In this document: positions 23,012 through 38,100 of the stretch, piece after piece
How positions within the stretch are numbered: position 1 is the first letter of the stretch
Layout of the letters: every line of letters starts with the position of its first letter
DNA from: Nereocystis luetkeana
Lineage: Eukaryota; Sar; Phaeophyceae; Laminariales; Laminariaceae
Direction of reading: 5' to 3'
NCBI GenBank assembly: GCA_031213475.1
Contig: JARUPZ010000020.1
Location: 6,249,858 to 6,313,857, forward strand
Length of the DNA stretch: 64,000 nucleotides
Notes under the pieces: model-generated
What the model was told of the DNA's origin: nothing
The model's input: the letters and a program-made list of their open reading frames with translations, nothing else
Databases searched by the model: none
Program-made: the position numbers and the translations under genes

Positions 23012-23182
23012 ATGTCGGGGATTCGAGCGGGGATGATGCGGCATGCTGTTACGGTCTTTGCCGCGACAGCATCGCTGCTGTTCCAAGTCGGCCTACACGT
23101 CGGCCACGAAACCGTAATCTACGAGGTCAGCCGTGCTATGGGACACGTCGGGCTCGGTGGACTACGCGCCGTCCGGCCTATG
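23012..23182 (+). CDS. Candidate first exon with signal-peptide-like start
   Basis: ATG at 23012 opens 57 codons that end exactly at a strong donor (ATG|GTAAGT, 23183). The N-terminus has basic residues (R5, R10) followed by a hydrophobic run AVTVFAATASLLFQVGL, which resembles a signal peptide or signal anchor. It is the nearest plausible start upstream of the filamin/PA14 exons, and the donor is phase 0. No intermediate exon has been confirmed to link it to 25.4 kb. Confidence 0.4.
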
Positions 23183-26100
23183 GTAAGTGACTTTTTTGCT
23201 GGCTCGGAATTGCTGCTGCTACTGCTGTCGTTGCGATAGCTCGGTTGTTGAAACTGCTGCTGTTGTTGTTGTGTAGAATGAAGAACGTTCCTGATCGTAA
23301 ACGAGCACCTCTACGATACCTATGTACGAGTAGCTCCGTTGCCACCGGCGGGATCGTCGTAGCAACAGCTGGTGCCGGTGCCGCAGGTGCCAGGAGGAAT
23401 CAAGCGTTAGCGTGAAAAGCACTCGCTGCGCGCTCCTCCTTACGCAGCGAAGATAGGTCTGGAGACACGGCATACAGCAGTATCGTAGTTGAGATCCGCC
23501 CTCCGAAAGCCGAAAGAAATTATTTCACCTCTCGAGCATTACGTACTGGTATTGGTATTACCAGGTATATGATACGGTGTATCATAGGAACATCGAACGT
23601 TACTCGCATGATTATACGGTACATACGTATCATACATACCAGGTACGATGTAACAACTGGGCGGCTGATGGAACACCCGAACAAAACACGCTCGATCCCC
23701 GCGTGCGTTCATCTTTCGACAGATTTCGGGCGCAGTAGGAAGAGGCTTCGACGTAAGGGACTTCCCCGCGCTTCCCGAGGCGAAGCCAGGTGATTCATTC
23801 GGAGTATTATCATCATATATTGGCATCACAGAACGATTCCGCTCATTTTTGCGGTGTGATCCGGTTTCATAGCGATACTGCAGGAGCATGATTGTTCTGT
23901 GAGTCGTTTCTTTGAAGCGGTGTTCAATATTGAAGATGTGACGCCCCCCGTGGGCTGTGATCGTGATCAGTCGGGGGTGGCCTTCTGCCCGACAGTCGCA
24001 GCAGAGAATATCACGCCAGCCAGCAAACTGGATCGAAATACGCAACATCACTGCGGCATCTCGATTGTAGGCAAACGCTTCCAAATCGCCGGCTAAGATG
24101 AAGCGAGGAACATGTTTGTCGTACCTACTCGTACTTGTATCAATGGAAATATGTAAGACCCCCTCTAGTTCCAGGAAATATGTAAGACCCCCTCTAGTTC
24201 CAAGCTTGTCAGCAAACCGTTTCAAGGGCATTCCCTGCGCTCGCGACCATAGCATGCAGAACTCTATCAATACGATCCCAAGGCTTTTCTAGGACTTCAT
24301 ACGTGATGCACGTCTATGCTAAGCTGGTGGCAGTTGTGCTGGAGTCGATAGCCGTTTTTATCCCGTATGATAGCTACGTATGCACCTCCCCAAATCTGTC
24401 TACCACTACGTACTTGGTACCTGGTATCGCTCAGTGTGGCATCTGAACCTACCTTGGTGTTGTACTGAAGTCCGCATACGAACTATATGATCAATAGTGT
24501 GATCAATAGTGTTTGTTTATCTGATCCCTGATGCCGGAGGCGGCACGGAGATCGTTCACGCTGTTGTCGCTACGAGCTTATGAGGTGAAACAAAAAGTAT
24601 GCCCCTCTTTCTTCACGCTACTCTGTAAAAGCAGTGTCCACACCGCGAAGCCCATGCCCCCGTTTCAAATCCGCTCCGATATGCAGTTGCTTTTCTTGGG
24701 GCCATCATGTATTTTTCTTTCTCGTGTTGATGCGGTCTGTTGTGTGTGACACCAAGTTGGCAATGCACCTGGTAGCGTTTTGTGCTGCCTGCGCCTGGCA
24801 CCAATCTCGATTGTCGGATCTGCAGTGCTAAAACTATCACAGAGAGCCACAACCTCCATCAATAAAAGTAACGAAGTGCCTCCCTCTCCCCCCAACGCAG
24901 CCCCAGGGTGGATGGCGCACCCTTTAGTAGGGTCTACGGATTCGGTTGATTCGCACCCTCGGTCGCTCCTGCCATTTTATAGCCACGGGTTTTGGGGAGT
25001 CCGGCAGACTGCGTCGCGACGAGCCGATCGACCACATCTCCCCCCTCTCCCGCACCCAATGTTTTGCTTGGTTTATAAGACGGCGCCATAGGAAGCAGCG
25101 AGGACACGTAGGCCACCACCGTCGAATGTCGACGGTGGTGGCCTCGGCGTTCTCACTGCTTCATATGACGCCGCCTTTCAAAATATACGAAACGTTGGGT
25201 GCATAAGAGGGGGGGGGGGGCGGCTCGTCGCTGTCTGCCGGACTCCCCATTAGGTTGATGAGTACCCTCGTTCGCTTTTGAAACTTAGGTCTTCAGAGTA
25301 AAGGCAAAACATTTTTTTGTGTATTCCGGCAGTCTGCATCACCAGGCGTCGGCCAACCCCCCCCCCCCACCTCCCGTGCCTAACGTTTTTTTCGTAGTCC
25401 CTGCCATTGGAAGCGGCGAGGATGCTGAGGCCTCCACCATCAACCCGTGGAGCGCCTCTTTCTCCAACACGGCCTCAGGCCAGAGGGCGGCCGTCTCGCA
25501 TAAGAAGCACCGAAGCGCCTTCGTGCCGAGGGGTCGCAGGGACGAACTACGCATTGCGCAGGTCGGTTATTAATTGTGTGCCAACGGGCATGCCACCCAC
25601 CAGGTGCAGGCTAGCTTAATACAGCGAAGAACAGGCATTCATTTGTTTTCTTTAGTGGCGTCGCCGTATATCTCGCAGATGTTTTGAGCGATTTGACAAA
25701 CCAGTGGTCACAGGCAGGGACCTGCGACTGGCGTTGATCGTGAAGAATACAGCGACAGACGTAGACAACGTAGTAGTGCGTGTAGGCAACGTATTAATAG
25801 TATTAAGTAGGAGAAATAAAACACAAGCATTGAGCGTTGAAAAATGTACTGGTACTCCCTTTTGGATTTGTGGCCAGGTGTCAGGCGCACGTCCATGCTG
25901 CTAACAGCTACGTAGCTCCCCCCTTCGCCAGGACGTGGGTCCACGCACCGTGCTTTCATCAGACTCTGCGAACATCACAGTTCTTGCACGATTGAGACTG
26001 TACCTGATTATCGCGGATAGTCTGGAATAATATCGTTTTCGATTTGAAGCGAACACTACAATGTGCTGGCATTCAAAACTTATATCGCATCTGCAGTGAC

Positions 26101-29100
26101 GATACACCAGGTAGTCTTCACTCAGCAACGTTTGTCTGCAGCTGACCGAGCCACGTTATGTGGCCATGATTCGATTATGATTATTAATAGGTGCTGCCAC
26201 CCAGCGCGATCGGCCGGGACATTCCTGTGTCTGCTCAACGATCAGAGTGCCAGGCGTCCCCCGTGGAGACCGTCGTCACCCGCGCAGTTCTTCACGGCGG
26301 CAACGCCGGGGATGACAGTGTTGATGAAATCCAAGAGGTGCGCCGAACTATAGAGCTCGTACCAGCTTTGTTCTGAGTATTCCTATTCGCTCTAGGGATA
26401 AATGGACGTTCTGATTATTACTGTTAGACCTGGGAATGGATTCGTGTTAGACGTAACAAAATGTCTAGTCTATTAAACAAACCGTTGAAACAAAACGTTT
26501 TTTTTTCTAGATGAGTCTGGCACCACCCTAATCACTTGGCTTTAGACTACATTCAAGGTTGCAGCAAATAACTGATTACTCGGCACAGGAAACGAATGGG
26601 ATGATCGCGTTCGACAGACGCATCCAGTCGATGGAGAAAGAGGGGATGGCCGGTTATGAATTGATCGGCAGATTATTTTCTATACGATTAGAAGTATACC
26701 GAAAAAAACGTTTTTTTCAGTTCTATTCGTTCTTGGTCTTCAGGGGAGCACTACTTGACAATACTAAAGAACAAATATGTGCCATCCCCTCTGCTAGGGC
26801 TTTGTGCACACAGCAATGCAACCCGCGCTTGAACCCGACAAGTAACCGACAAGAAATTTGCTCCAAAGTTGACCCTCTTTTGATGAGTCAACTGTTGATA
26901 GGAAATTCGACAAATATCCCGAGATGAAGAAGGAAAAAACAAGGACGACCAGTCTTCATTGTATCGGGAAAACGATGCCAGGCATGAACGCGACCACACG
27001 CCGAGCGATTGTCATCACACCCGGTGCCATCGCTGCAGCGAAGACCATCTGTGATCGGGCCTTGATGCAGCAGGAAGCGAGTCACCCCTAGCGTTCAGAT
27101 GCACGCATGACACGGCGGCCTCACGTGAGAAAATGATGGAATAAAAAAAAACTACCCTACCACTCTGTCCGGAAGTGTAGGGACCGTCCGAGTATAAATA
27201 TGAAAATGAACGGTTCCTTACATTTCCGTATAGAGTAGTAGGTACGTACGAGTGCATACAGCAATATCATGCAGAACTTCAGGCGAGTAGTGCATGCAGC
27301 CTTGGACGCAAGGCTCAAGCCCAGCTGCACGCACAGCAACAACTTGCCCGTGAGCTAGAGGTGTGGCGCGCTTCCACAGAATGCGGGCAGCGCCGTCGAA
27401 ATCCCGGTCTGGGCGAAGTGCAGTATAGCAGCACGCAGCCGATTATCGATAGCTGTGTGTGGGTATATTCTTCTTGTTGCTTGCACGCGCCCAACAGCAA
27501 TATACCAGGACCACATAGCTTGCGACTTTATCTGTACAATAAATGTTTCACAGGGGGGGCAGCATTCTCGTGCTGCCGGCCGCCAATCCCATGGGCCTAC
27601 CAGAAACGTGTGAATCGTTCACGCTCGCGCGTCCGTGTCTACGCTGCTACCCTACGGTCTGGGCTTGGTTGTGCGCTGTCCAGCAGAACGTTTTGTGCAA
27701 AAAGCAACGCTGACTTATTTTCAGCTCCTAGCTCGACGCCGCGACGTTGACCCCGCACAGCGTTTTTTTTTTGTTTCGGGAGGGAGCATCATCGATCATT
27801 GGTTTTGGTGGCAAAGTTTTTTTTTCCCCCGTCACGGATTTGGTTGATTTGCTAAATATATGTTATCCCAGATCTCTACCATGCGACATTCTTCGTTTTT
27901 GTTTTCAGGTACTAACACGAATCCCTTCCCAGGCGTATTAGCAGATGAAGCGCCGTGGCTAGGTTACACAAATATCGTTCTTGCGGGATGCTGAATGCGC
28001 GGAGGTGCTGTCAATAGCGCGAACCGTCAGAGCTTGTACGGAGCTAAACGCGTCAAGGGCTGTTATTAATACTAAATCATGCGCCGTTGAGGAATTGAAA
28101 ATGTGTGCGCTCAGCGCGCTCGTAGGCGGCGTTAGCACCAAGGAAGCCGTGGAGGCGTGCCAGCGGTCACGGCCTACTTGCACTGTTTAGCAACAGCTAC
28201 CGGGTCCGCTGTCCCTTGGGGCGCGCCGAGCACCATCGTCTTTCTTCTCGTGGCGGTGTTATTGTTTGAAATAGTCTGCAGCAAAACATCCGCGACCTGA
28301 ACACGTTCACATCCCCCCGCTGCTCGATGCTGCCTACCACACGGGGGGCTCACCACACAGGGACAGGTCACCAGTTTCTACGTCAATGCTCGCACTGATG
28401 ACGGCAAGCCCACAACGGGAGGTGAGTGCATTATTCTGTTGTGGTGGCTCGATATTGTTTCATGCCGGGATCGGTTCGCTCAAGTTTATTATGGTTTCCC
28501 TTGAAACGTTCCGGCGCTTACGATGGTGTTGTGACCGACAAGCATATTTTGTCGTTTAGTATTTAGGTCACAAGATAATGCTCGCTACAATAATCATCAG
28601 GCTCATTTTATCGCCCAGTCTATGGCTGACGCTTGTATCGTTCCGCTACACGGTCATATGGGCACGTGCTGAGTGAAGTACGTACAATGTTATATACTGC
28701 AAGTCCTGTCTGCTGGTGGAGGCGAAAGCGCCGAGAGCCGCAATATAGGTTGCGTTCCGGGTACAGTTTAGCTCTACGGTAAACCGCTAAATGCACCTGA
28801 GCTTTGTACAGTGCATCGTCCACCGCACCGTAAGAAGCCGCCTATTGAACAGATGATCGCACCGCACATCCACACCACGCCACACTGCGACATTGCTTTT
28901 TGAATAGCAGTATCGATCGGCATCGCGCCGTACGTTTTGAGCAAGCAGCACACCATGAAAAGCCTTGGTAGTTTTACCTCGGACCTGCTTTGTTTTTCCG
29001 GAGCTTCCTTTCCACGATACCCTGGTATGTATTTTTGGGTTGTTTTTGTCGTCCGCAAGGAGGGAGGCGTAAATGTCCTGGTATTCCTAGTTCGCAAACG

Positions 29101-32100
29101 GTATTTTTAGCCCACAGGCTGTCACTGCCGATCGTTTGCCTCCCCCAAACCAGCTTTACACGATACGCTATTCAGCGGCACTTATTCGGTCATTCGTTTG
29201 TTTCAACATTCTTGGGGAGGCAGCAACTCGTGCAGTCCTTGTGCGAGTTACTTCTCTTAAAACCTCTTGACTTTGTTCACTGGGGGGTAAATTTGATTGC
29301 GCTTCCTGTAACGCCCCTCCCCAGCTGCGATTGGCAGCTGTAGATTGCCCGAGATGTGAACATGCTTGTTGTCCTCCCTTGTGTACTTGGTATTCTTTGT
29401 CACGCCCAGGAAGCGACATCTTTTTCACGGAGCTTTTCCGCACCAACGCGGATGGCTCCCAAGAGTGGGAAGCGGATGGTGGCGTGGCGGTCTACGCACC
29501 TCGTGTCGACGGCGAGATGTGCCCGATACCTCTACCGCTGCCGCCGGGACCGTTCCCGTTCGAGAGGTGAATTGTCGCTTGCGCTTGGCGAATGGTTTCG
29601 CGTGGGATTTCGCTGCATTGTTTACGGTAACCTAAACAGCAACAAAAGGGATGGATTGAAGTTCGAAGCTTGATTTGGCGTACCGCATCACCCCCGTTTC
29701 ATTGGCCCGTATACGCCTGGACGCCAAGCGACTGTAGCTGGCGCACATACGTTTATAAGAGAAAGGGGTGTGCATGGATACCACGTGCTCGGAGGTTAGC
29801 CCGTGCTGCTACGCTTCTCGTAGTGCCTCTGTTTCGGATGACAAAGCCGGGGGATTGAAGCACGAACCTTGTTTTTTTCGTTAGGAAAATTCCGAAGAGT
29901 AACGCTTTCTTGCCATTGTGGCGTCCGGCTGAAGCACGTTTTACTGCATCTGAAGAAACTCTACTCCCGTATGATGTGCAGTTGAGCAACGTTTAATTTT
30001 GAACATGCATATCACGCACGGAGGTAGGACTCACCACGCCGGAAGATGTACACCAGTCTGATCGTAAATACAAGGTTCACTTAGATGGCCACATAAAGTC
30101 CAAATGCACCTTATGTTTACGCTCAGACAACTAAATGAAACGCGCTCCAGGAGTCCTGCTCCCCGAAACATATGAGACCAAAGGACGAAAGAAAATAAAC
30201 TGCGAACCCGTGTAAAGCGAATGTATTGCGTAGCAAAAACGTGTATAAACAGACATGCATGCCACCCCCAACTGTTCGTCAAAACGCTTCTGTGGTACAG
30301 TGACACTGCGGGCAACCACGCGGACGCCGTTGAGGTCGGTACATCCCCTTCTGGTGGTGCCGGGACAAGGTATCCGTTTGTGGAGGACGAGGAAGTCCTT
30401 AAACCCGGACGGTATCTCACCTCATACGTGGCTCCCGGTCCCGGACCCCACGAGGTGAAGAACAGTACAACCTCACGTGTACAAAGTAGCATACCAGGTG
30501 TCTGGTGTATCGTTCTTCTATAATAGTACTGCCGGCATTGAAGTATACTGGGTTGCCCTCGGGTCGGTCGCTTTTCCTGGGTTATGCTGTATATTTACAC
30601 TCAGCGGGACACTATCTTTATTATGCGCGCAAGGAGAACATGTGGCGACCGGACACACCGCATTGCTTTGGGTGCTGACCGCTATAGGATGCGACGAGCG
30701 AGCCTTGGCTATGCTATATATCGAGCAAGAACGATGAAATCCGTGCGTCGTGGGGCAAAGGATGAGTTTCCACGTAGTTTGTTTTCCACGACGTGTAATG
30801 GGTGCACACAAAACTCTACATGTTGCTGAACTCTCATTATGTCTACGTTTCGGCTCTATCACAGGCCTCAGTGACACAGCTGCTCTCTGGTGGCTTGGAT
30901 GCCAAGTTCTGGGACAACCAGTGGCTGGTGGGTACCCCGATTGTCCACAAGATCGACCCAGAGGTGAGGCGGCCCCGCCCCGCGGCTTAGAGAGAGCGCA
31001 CCTTGAGGGAATACCTGGCAACGCGGGTACACGATGTACGGGCGGGTGTATGGCGTTGATGCGTACAATCCAAGCAAACCTTGCTGCAGGAGCGGGCTAC
31101 AGAGCCCAAACACAAAGCATCCCCCTGATATGATACAGTTGGTTTCTATGTATGTTAGGGCATAAGTACGTACCCATGCCCGATAGCATATTTGGACTTT
31201 CCGCCATGCTTTCGCTCATCAACGTTTCCTTGAGGGTCGCTGCCGTAGGCTACGATGCCGCTCGGCAGCGTATTCGGCACTTTGTCAAGGACAGATCAGA
31301 CACACCGCAATCTTGAACGTCTTGGACAGTATGTCAGCAGAGCCGCATGATAGTTTGGTACTTTTTATTTCAGTCTCTGAGTGACATTGGGCGGCCCAAA
31401 ACCATACGATATTGAGCATTAGATGTTGCGGTCAGTCCGTTCACTTCTTGTTGGTTGAACACGAAGGTTTCACAGCCTGTGTCTTCATTTTTCGCCGCTG
31501 CTAGTTGCATTAAAAAATCAGTTTCTCCCCCCATGGCCACGCCGGAAAACAAGTCAATGAATTCGACGCGGTCATCTATATGCACGAAACTCCGCCTTCC
31601 AAGCGGTTCTCAGCATGATGCAGTTCACCCGCCACGCGACTCGTCGAATACACCATGGCGCTTCGCGCTTGGTGCTAGCGATGCCTGCCTGGTCGTTGAC
31701 AACCGGACGTGCTCCGTCCCGGCATTTTTGGGTTGCGAGGTTCTATGGTCATACCACTACGGCCATGCATGATGTTGGGTACACCCGCTTCCGGAGCCTC
31801 AATCGTTGTTGCTGTATATGAACGTTTTTTCCGATGTTTTCTCGTGTGATATGGGCAGTGTCGCATAGATTTAGGTACGAATAGTACTCCTGATTATCCC
31901 TTTCCAATGCCCCCGCCCCCTCCCCCTCCCCATCCGTGGCCCGTACGCTCTTGCCTCATCAGGTGTCCTTCAATTGGGGGCTAAACCCGGTGACGTCGTT
32001 CGGTCACGGGCTCGTGTCCGCCCGATGGGAAGGAAAGCTTCTCGCTCCTTCGAGCGAAACGTTCCACCTCTTCGTGAGGGCCCACGGGGGCTTCCGGCTA

Positions 32101-35100
32101 TTTCTCGACCACAAGTTGGTTATTAACTCATGGGCAGGTGTTTACCGTGTGCTGTGAGCGCTTGCTTGTGGTGGTGGTATATAGTAGATACAGTTATAAA
32201 ACATAAAGCACCCCCCGGCCAACTGTGGCAGCGGCAGAGGCGGCCATATATCGGTAGAAATAGTAGTTTACCCCATGCAGCAGTTGACGCGTTATGCATG
32301 GATGAGAACTTGAGTAAGCACGATGTGCCAATGGCGATGCTGACAGCCAAGAATAGGTGCAAGTTGTCGTCTCACTACTGCCCCTGTTGGTATGGTGCAA
32401 CAGTAGCATTAAGTATCTCAAGAAAAATGAACCGCGCGGGAATGTCTTTCGCAGTATGTTTAACTTTTTACTGAGCGTATCGTGAGCACCCATTAGTCTT
32501 CCCTTCGAAAACATACTCCGGGGGAGCGCAATGTGCCCACAACACATATGGTACCTCGTTCTCCGTATGTGAATATCGTGCGTCATGTCCAGAAAACCTA
32601 AGGGCAGTCAAGGAGCGGACGGTTCTGGCCAACCTCATCAAGGGAACCTACCATGATATCGTCCTTGAGTACACAGAAGGGGGGGGGGCAGCGAGCGTCC
32701 AGGTTAGTCTGTTGCTTGAGCAGTTGCCCCCTCGTTCGATCGTGGTGTACCATCAGATTATTATCGCAGCAGTGATGCATAGTGCTATACTACGTCTGAG
32801 CCGACGACCCCAACGATGGATCTGTCAATACCAATGCAGAAAACAGTCACGACAAGTAGCCGGCCTGTGTGTGGAATGAAATTGTGCGTTCACGACAAGC
32901 AAATGGTGTGTCTCCCTCCATTTTTCGGAAAGGGCGTTGCTCAACAAATTCGCGCGTGGTCTCTTTGTGGCCGCTTGAACTACTCTTCCTGGTAGTTGTG
33001 TACTGCAGTACGACAGCAATAGTATGGGTTCGGTATAGCGGGCTACCTTGACATTGCTTGGCGCGGTGTCTGTCAGAACTGAACATGTCAAGGATATGTT
33101 CTGTAGGGTTTGCGTATCCCGGGTAGGGATGTTTTAAAGTGTGGCAGAACTCACAGAGGCTCCGGGTAGGGGTTTAAGCTCCGGGTAAGGTTTTGGATGT
33201 CTTACATAACTCACAGAAGTATCGGGTATGTGTCAGCTGGCGTACTGAACTCACACCCGTTCCGGGCAAGTATTTGTTTCCCCCCGTACCCGTACCCTCA
33301 AGGTGTCGAGTACCGGGTGTTTTCCCGATTTTCTGTGTATCTCGCCGACTCAAAAGCCGGGTACGGGTATGGGGTGTTGTACCCGTACCCCGGGTATTAT
33401 GCCACGGGCGTACAGAACCTGCAGAAGTTCCGGGTACGGGTATGGATGCTGCACAGCACTCACGAAAGTTCCGAGTACAGGTATGAATGCCGTACATAAC
33501 TTACAGAAGTTCCGGGTACGAGTAACACCCGAAGAAATACCCCGGGTATACTTACCCTACAGAACATAACCTTGGAACAGTTATTTTTCCAAGGCCGCCG
33601 ATCACGGAATGCACCGACATGTTTCACGCGTGATCTGCTTTGCTGGTTAGTGTTGTTCGGTTTTTGGATAGTAAAGGAGGTCGGTCGATGACACAAACGG
33701 AATGTAATGGTCCTCTCAGCCTCAATGGCGGATCGGCCATATTTTGAATTTAGCAGTTCGCCCGAACGAACTACGAAACGTGTGATATCAGGTGCAGGTA
33801 TAGGGTCAGCTAGGAATTGTGTACAAAAACAAATGCGATAGGTGAGTACCCGGGACATACTCAGTTATTTGGACGCAGTGGTACACTATTATTTTGAGCA
33901 ATGCGCTGCTGCTCCCATACATTGGCAGTATTCCCAGTAAAGGAGGTATTCATATTAATGGTACGCTGGTGTACTATTACGACTTACGACCTACCAGGTA
34001 TATATGTTGTTGCTGTTGTCGTTGCTGCTGTTGTTGATCTCACATGACTCTCAAATCAAAGAGTCCGTGGCCACACAAAGGTGCTGGGCCCCTAGGAAGA
34101 TCCGAAAAAAAACTTGAAAAATCAAAGTTCGGCTGAGAAGCACGACGCTTCCCACCTAAAAATACACGACGAAAAATGCGCACACAAAATGAAATCAATG
34201 TGCAAACTGAACGAACATGGCCGCGCGTATCCGCTCAACTACAGCATAGAATTCCCTCGTTCCAACAACTAACCAAGTCGTGACTACTGACTATTTAATA
34301 GAGCGGTTGCAGTCTGGAGTGTTGCCTGCACCGTACGAAACGCACGGTAGTTGTGAATACAGAGAGGAACACGCCTGCTGCCTGGGGTGCTGTCAGAGCG
34401 ACGACTCGCGGGCATGCAGTGAAAAAAGAGCAATCGAACCAAAAAACACCATCCAAATATCAACGATCTCCAGGTCTTCCCGGACTGTCTGATAAGGGGT
34501 GCAGCACAGCCACTAACTACCACGTCCCTGACAATTGCAGGAGTCATTCCCCATGAAGTATACGACTCGCAACACTACAAAGACCAGTGACGTAAATATC
34601 AGGTACATACTACTGCCTCGTAACAAGCAAAACAAGAAGAAACGATGACTGCTGTGCTCTGGTGATGGTGTGCGCGCCGGTCGTGGGTCTCGTGTATGAT
34701 CCCAAGACATGCTACCTGCAGGAGGAATGGCGCGTAGCGACGTCCGGCTACCAGTATCATAGGTGGCCGTACATACACCCGTACTGTAAAAATTGGTACA
34801 GATTTACATAATCTTGTCGGGAGTTTACTATATTATTAGTATGGACACGTCAACAACGCAAGTTGGTCACAGTATGAATAATATACCAGGTACCTGGTAC
34901 GTACTGCTGCTGTGTCACAGGAAAATGCATCCGGATGAATGACACGCCAGATCACACAGGACGAAAATGACTTGAATGTGGTGTGGGCATCGGAATTGAC
35001 CTGGTTTCAGGATAGGCGATCGAAATTGACTTGATTTAAGTGTAGAGATCGGAATTGACTTGGCTATTGTGGAGCGGTTGGACATGACTTGGTCTTTGTG

Positions 35101-38100
35101 TGGATTTTAATTGACTTGGTTTTAGTGCGGGGATCAAAATAAACTTGGTTTTTGAGCGAGTATCGAAATTGACTTGATTTTACAGTGGAGATCGCAATTG
35201 ACTTAATTTCAGTGTTGGGGTTTAAGTTAACTTGTTTTTATGGGGGGGGTCGCATTCACTTGGTTCTTGATTCCGGCCCAATGTTGACTTGGTTTTAGTG
35301 TGGGGATCGAAATTAAGTTTGTTTTGTATGCGTGGTCGAAATTGACTTGGTTTTTGTGTGCGGACCGATAATGACTTGGTTTTGGTGTGTGGATCGAAAG
35401 TGCCTTCGATTTTGTGTGGATAGTGGAAGTTGACTTGATTTCAGTGAAGGGATCGGAATTGACTTGGTTTCATGTGGGGGTCGAAAATAACTTGGTTTTA
35501 ATGTGTGGATCGAAATTGGCGTGTTTTTTGGTCGGGGCATCGAAATTGTATTTATTTTAGACTAGGGATCGAACTTGACTTGATTTCGGTGTAGTGTTGG
35601 AGTTAACTTTGGTTTTGTATTGCATCGAAATTGACTTGGTTTATGCGTGTGGGCCGAAAATGAATTGTTTTGAGTGTGGGGATCGATTGGGTTTTTTTTT
35701 TCTGTTGGTGGTCGAAATTTATCTGGTTTTTGTCTCGCGGCATCGAAATTGACAGTTAATGAGCGTTCCACTTATTTAGTTTTTCTTGTGGATATTTCTG
35801 TTTTGTTTTTTTCTCTTTGTTGGCTATACAGTCCGTTGCACCTCCCCCAGGGCGGTCGACAGCGATGCTTCAATCGCTCGTCGTAGTTTTTACTGTCATT
35901 ATTTTTTCGTTGTTGTCGTTTATTGCCTTCGCTTTTTGTGTGTTTTATTTAAGTTTTCTTCTTTTGTTCTCGTTACGCTACAGTAGTAGAATATTTATTT
36001 AAGTAATTCGATTTATTTAGTTTCTTTCATTATTTGTGTTTTGCGTTTGGCACGAAGATGGAGCGAAATTAAGTAGGAAACGCCACACATCCGTTATATG
36101 GGGGGCGTCTCATGGGCATGGGGAGAGGGGGGGGTAACGGCTGTAGCGAAACGGCGGCTGGCGAAACAGGAAGGAGACGGACGACAAGAGAGCAAGGTTC
36201 CAGATCGACTGTTAATAGTAGATATAACCTGCCTTTGAGTAGGTAGAGCCTGCCTATGCTACTCGTACCACAAACTTCTGCTACTGCCTCGAAGGTGCTT
36301 TGGTTGTGCTCTCGGTCGGTAGAACCTGTCTATGAGTAGGTAGAGCCTCCCTATGCTACTCGTACCACAAACTTCTGCTACTGCCTCGAAGGTGCTTTGG
36401 TTGTCCTCTCCTTTTGTTCTCATTATTTTTCTTGCTCTTGTTGTCGTATTGTTTATTTTGTTACTTTTGGATTGTCTGTCGCAACTTCTCCTGGGGGGCA
36501 CGACACATTTTATATTTCTTCGATTCTTTTGGTTTTCTCTCATCTGGTTTTGCTAGCATATGTATATCGTGCCTGTCGAATCCAAGTACGATGACATGGC
36601 ATTGCGTTACTCTCGCGCGAGGTGTGCAATTCCGCATTAAATCCCAGGCAAAACCCTTTATTAAATCGGTCGACATCGAGTTATGCAAATGATTTGTTGT
36701 CGAGCCACTTCTCCGTTCCCCATGTACCAATTTGATGCATGTAGCATATTTGCTGATATTGCCCCCCCATCCATATGACCCGGCTCTTCCGTTCGGTGAT
36801 TTGCACGGGATGTGCGACCGTGCAATGTTTTCGACCCTCCCGAATCGTCACTTTGCAATGCATTTTCGGCATCCTTTGCGTTGAGCGACGTCAGCAGTAC
36901 AAAAATAAAGGTAAACTGAATCTGACACTAATATTTACTTTGCAACATTTCATGCTGTCGTTCCAAATGGGGCACAGCGTTCAGTTGCATACCCTGTTCT
37001 TCGCATGAATAAGTGTAGGTTATCGTGCTGTCTTATGTCCAACCGAATTAGAGCGTCACGGACCTCGTCTCCTCTTCGCGAAACACTCCAGTTTTCCCCT
37101 CGCGGTTCGCTGCCGAAGTTGAACCAAGATGCGGGGCTTCCTCCGCGCATGGTAGTTCATCAAGGCTACTGTTTTGTTCACTTTAAGTGGTGCCGTTCTT
37201 CATCGGCAGTGATTGGCATGCTATGAATCATGTGCGTCACCTCCTGAAACTCAAACGTTGCCACGTTCTGTGAATGGTTCAACGTTCAAAAATGCCAAGC
37301 ATCGCCGCCAGGAAAGCAGCTGCTTACCTTGTGGTGCGTTCGCTGAGAAGGGCCCGCTCCTATTTGCATCGAATAGAGGAGTCTAACCGTTTCGCTTGGA
37401 CCCGTGCACATATCATACTTTTTGTCGTCGCCTGATTGCACGGCAGATGCTGTGGAGGAGCGACACCATCCCACCCTCGGTGGTGCCGGCTTCTGCGCTG
37501 TTCTACGCGACGCCGATCTCCGGCTCACCGTTCGATGTCAGCGATCTACCTCCGGAAGATGTCTACGAAGAGGTGTGTACTACTGTGTGTTGTTTGATAC
37601 GGACGGGCACCCCTTGCGAGCGGTTGCTGAAAGTTGTCCACATGGTAATGAGGGTAATTCGTGTATCCATCCGTGCGTGCGTGTGATAGACCTGCTGATC
37701 TTGCTTCAGACGGTCTACCACACAGCAGAGACAAGCACTTCAGTCCGTGTGTTACTCGACTGTACAGCATGAGCTGCGCTCCGCAGAGCTGATGAAAGAA
37801 ATATGCCCCAACGGTAATAGTGTGTTGATTAACAGCGGTCTCTCGAAGAGGAGGCGATGGGGGGAGAAATGAAGAGGGACATGGTAGGCGGCGCACCCGT
37901 TTCGTATCTCGTGACCTCGTGACCCTAACTTACCAGCACGACGGCAACAATATAATAGAGCTCAACGACCCGGCACCCTTGCGTGGTCGGTTCAATTATT
38001 TTGGACTTTGTACGAACCAATCATATTGTTCAATCATATTGTTCAACCGCACATCTATAGGACGATGTCGGATCTACTAAATTGGTATGACCGTGTGCAT

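Noticed and set aside
34950-35765. CRISPR-like array
   Set aside because: Units are degenerate with no constant repeat and variable spacer pattern; a eukaryotic intronic minisatellite.
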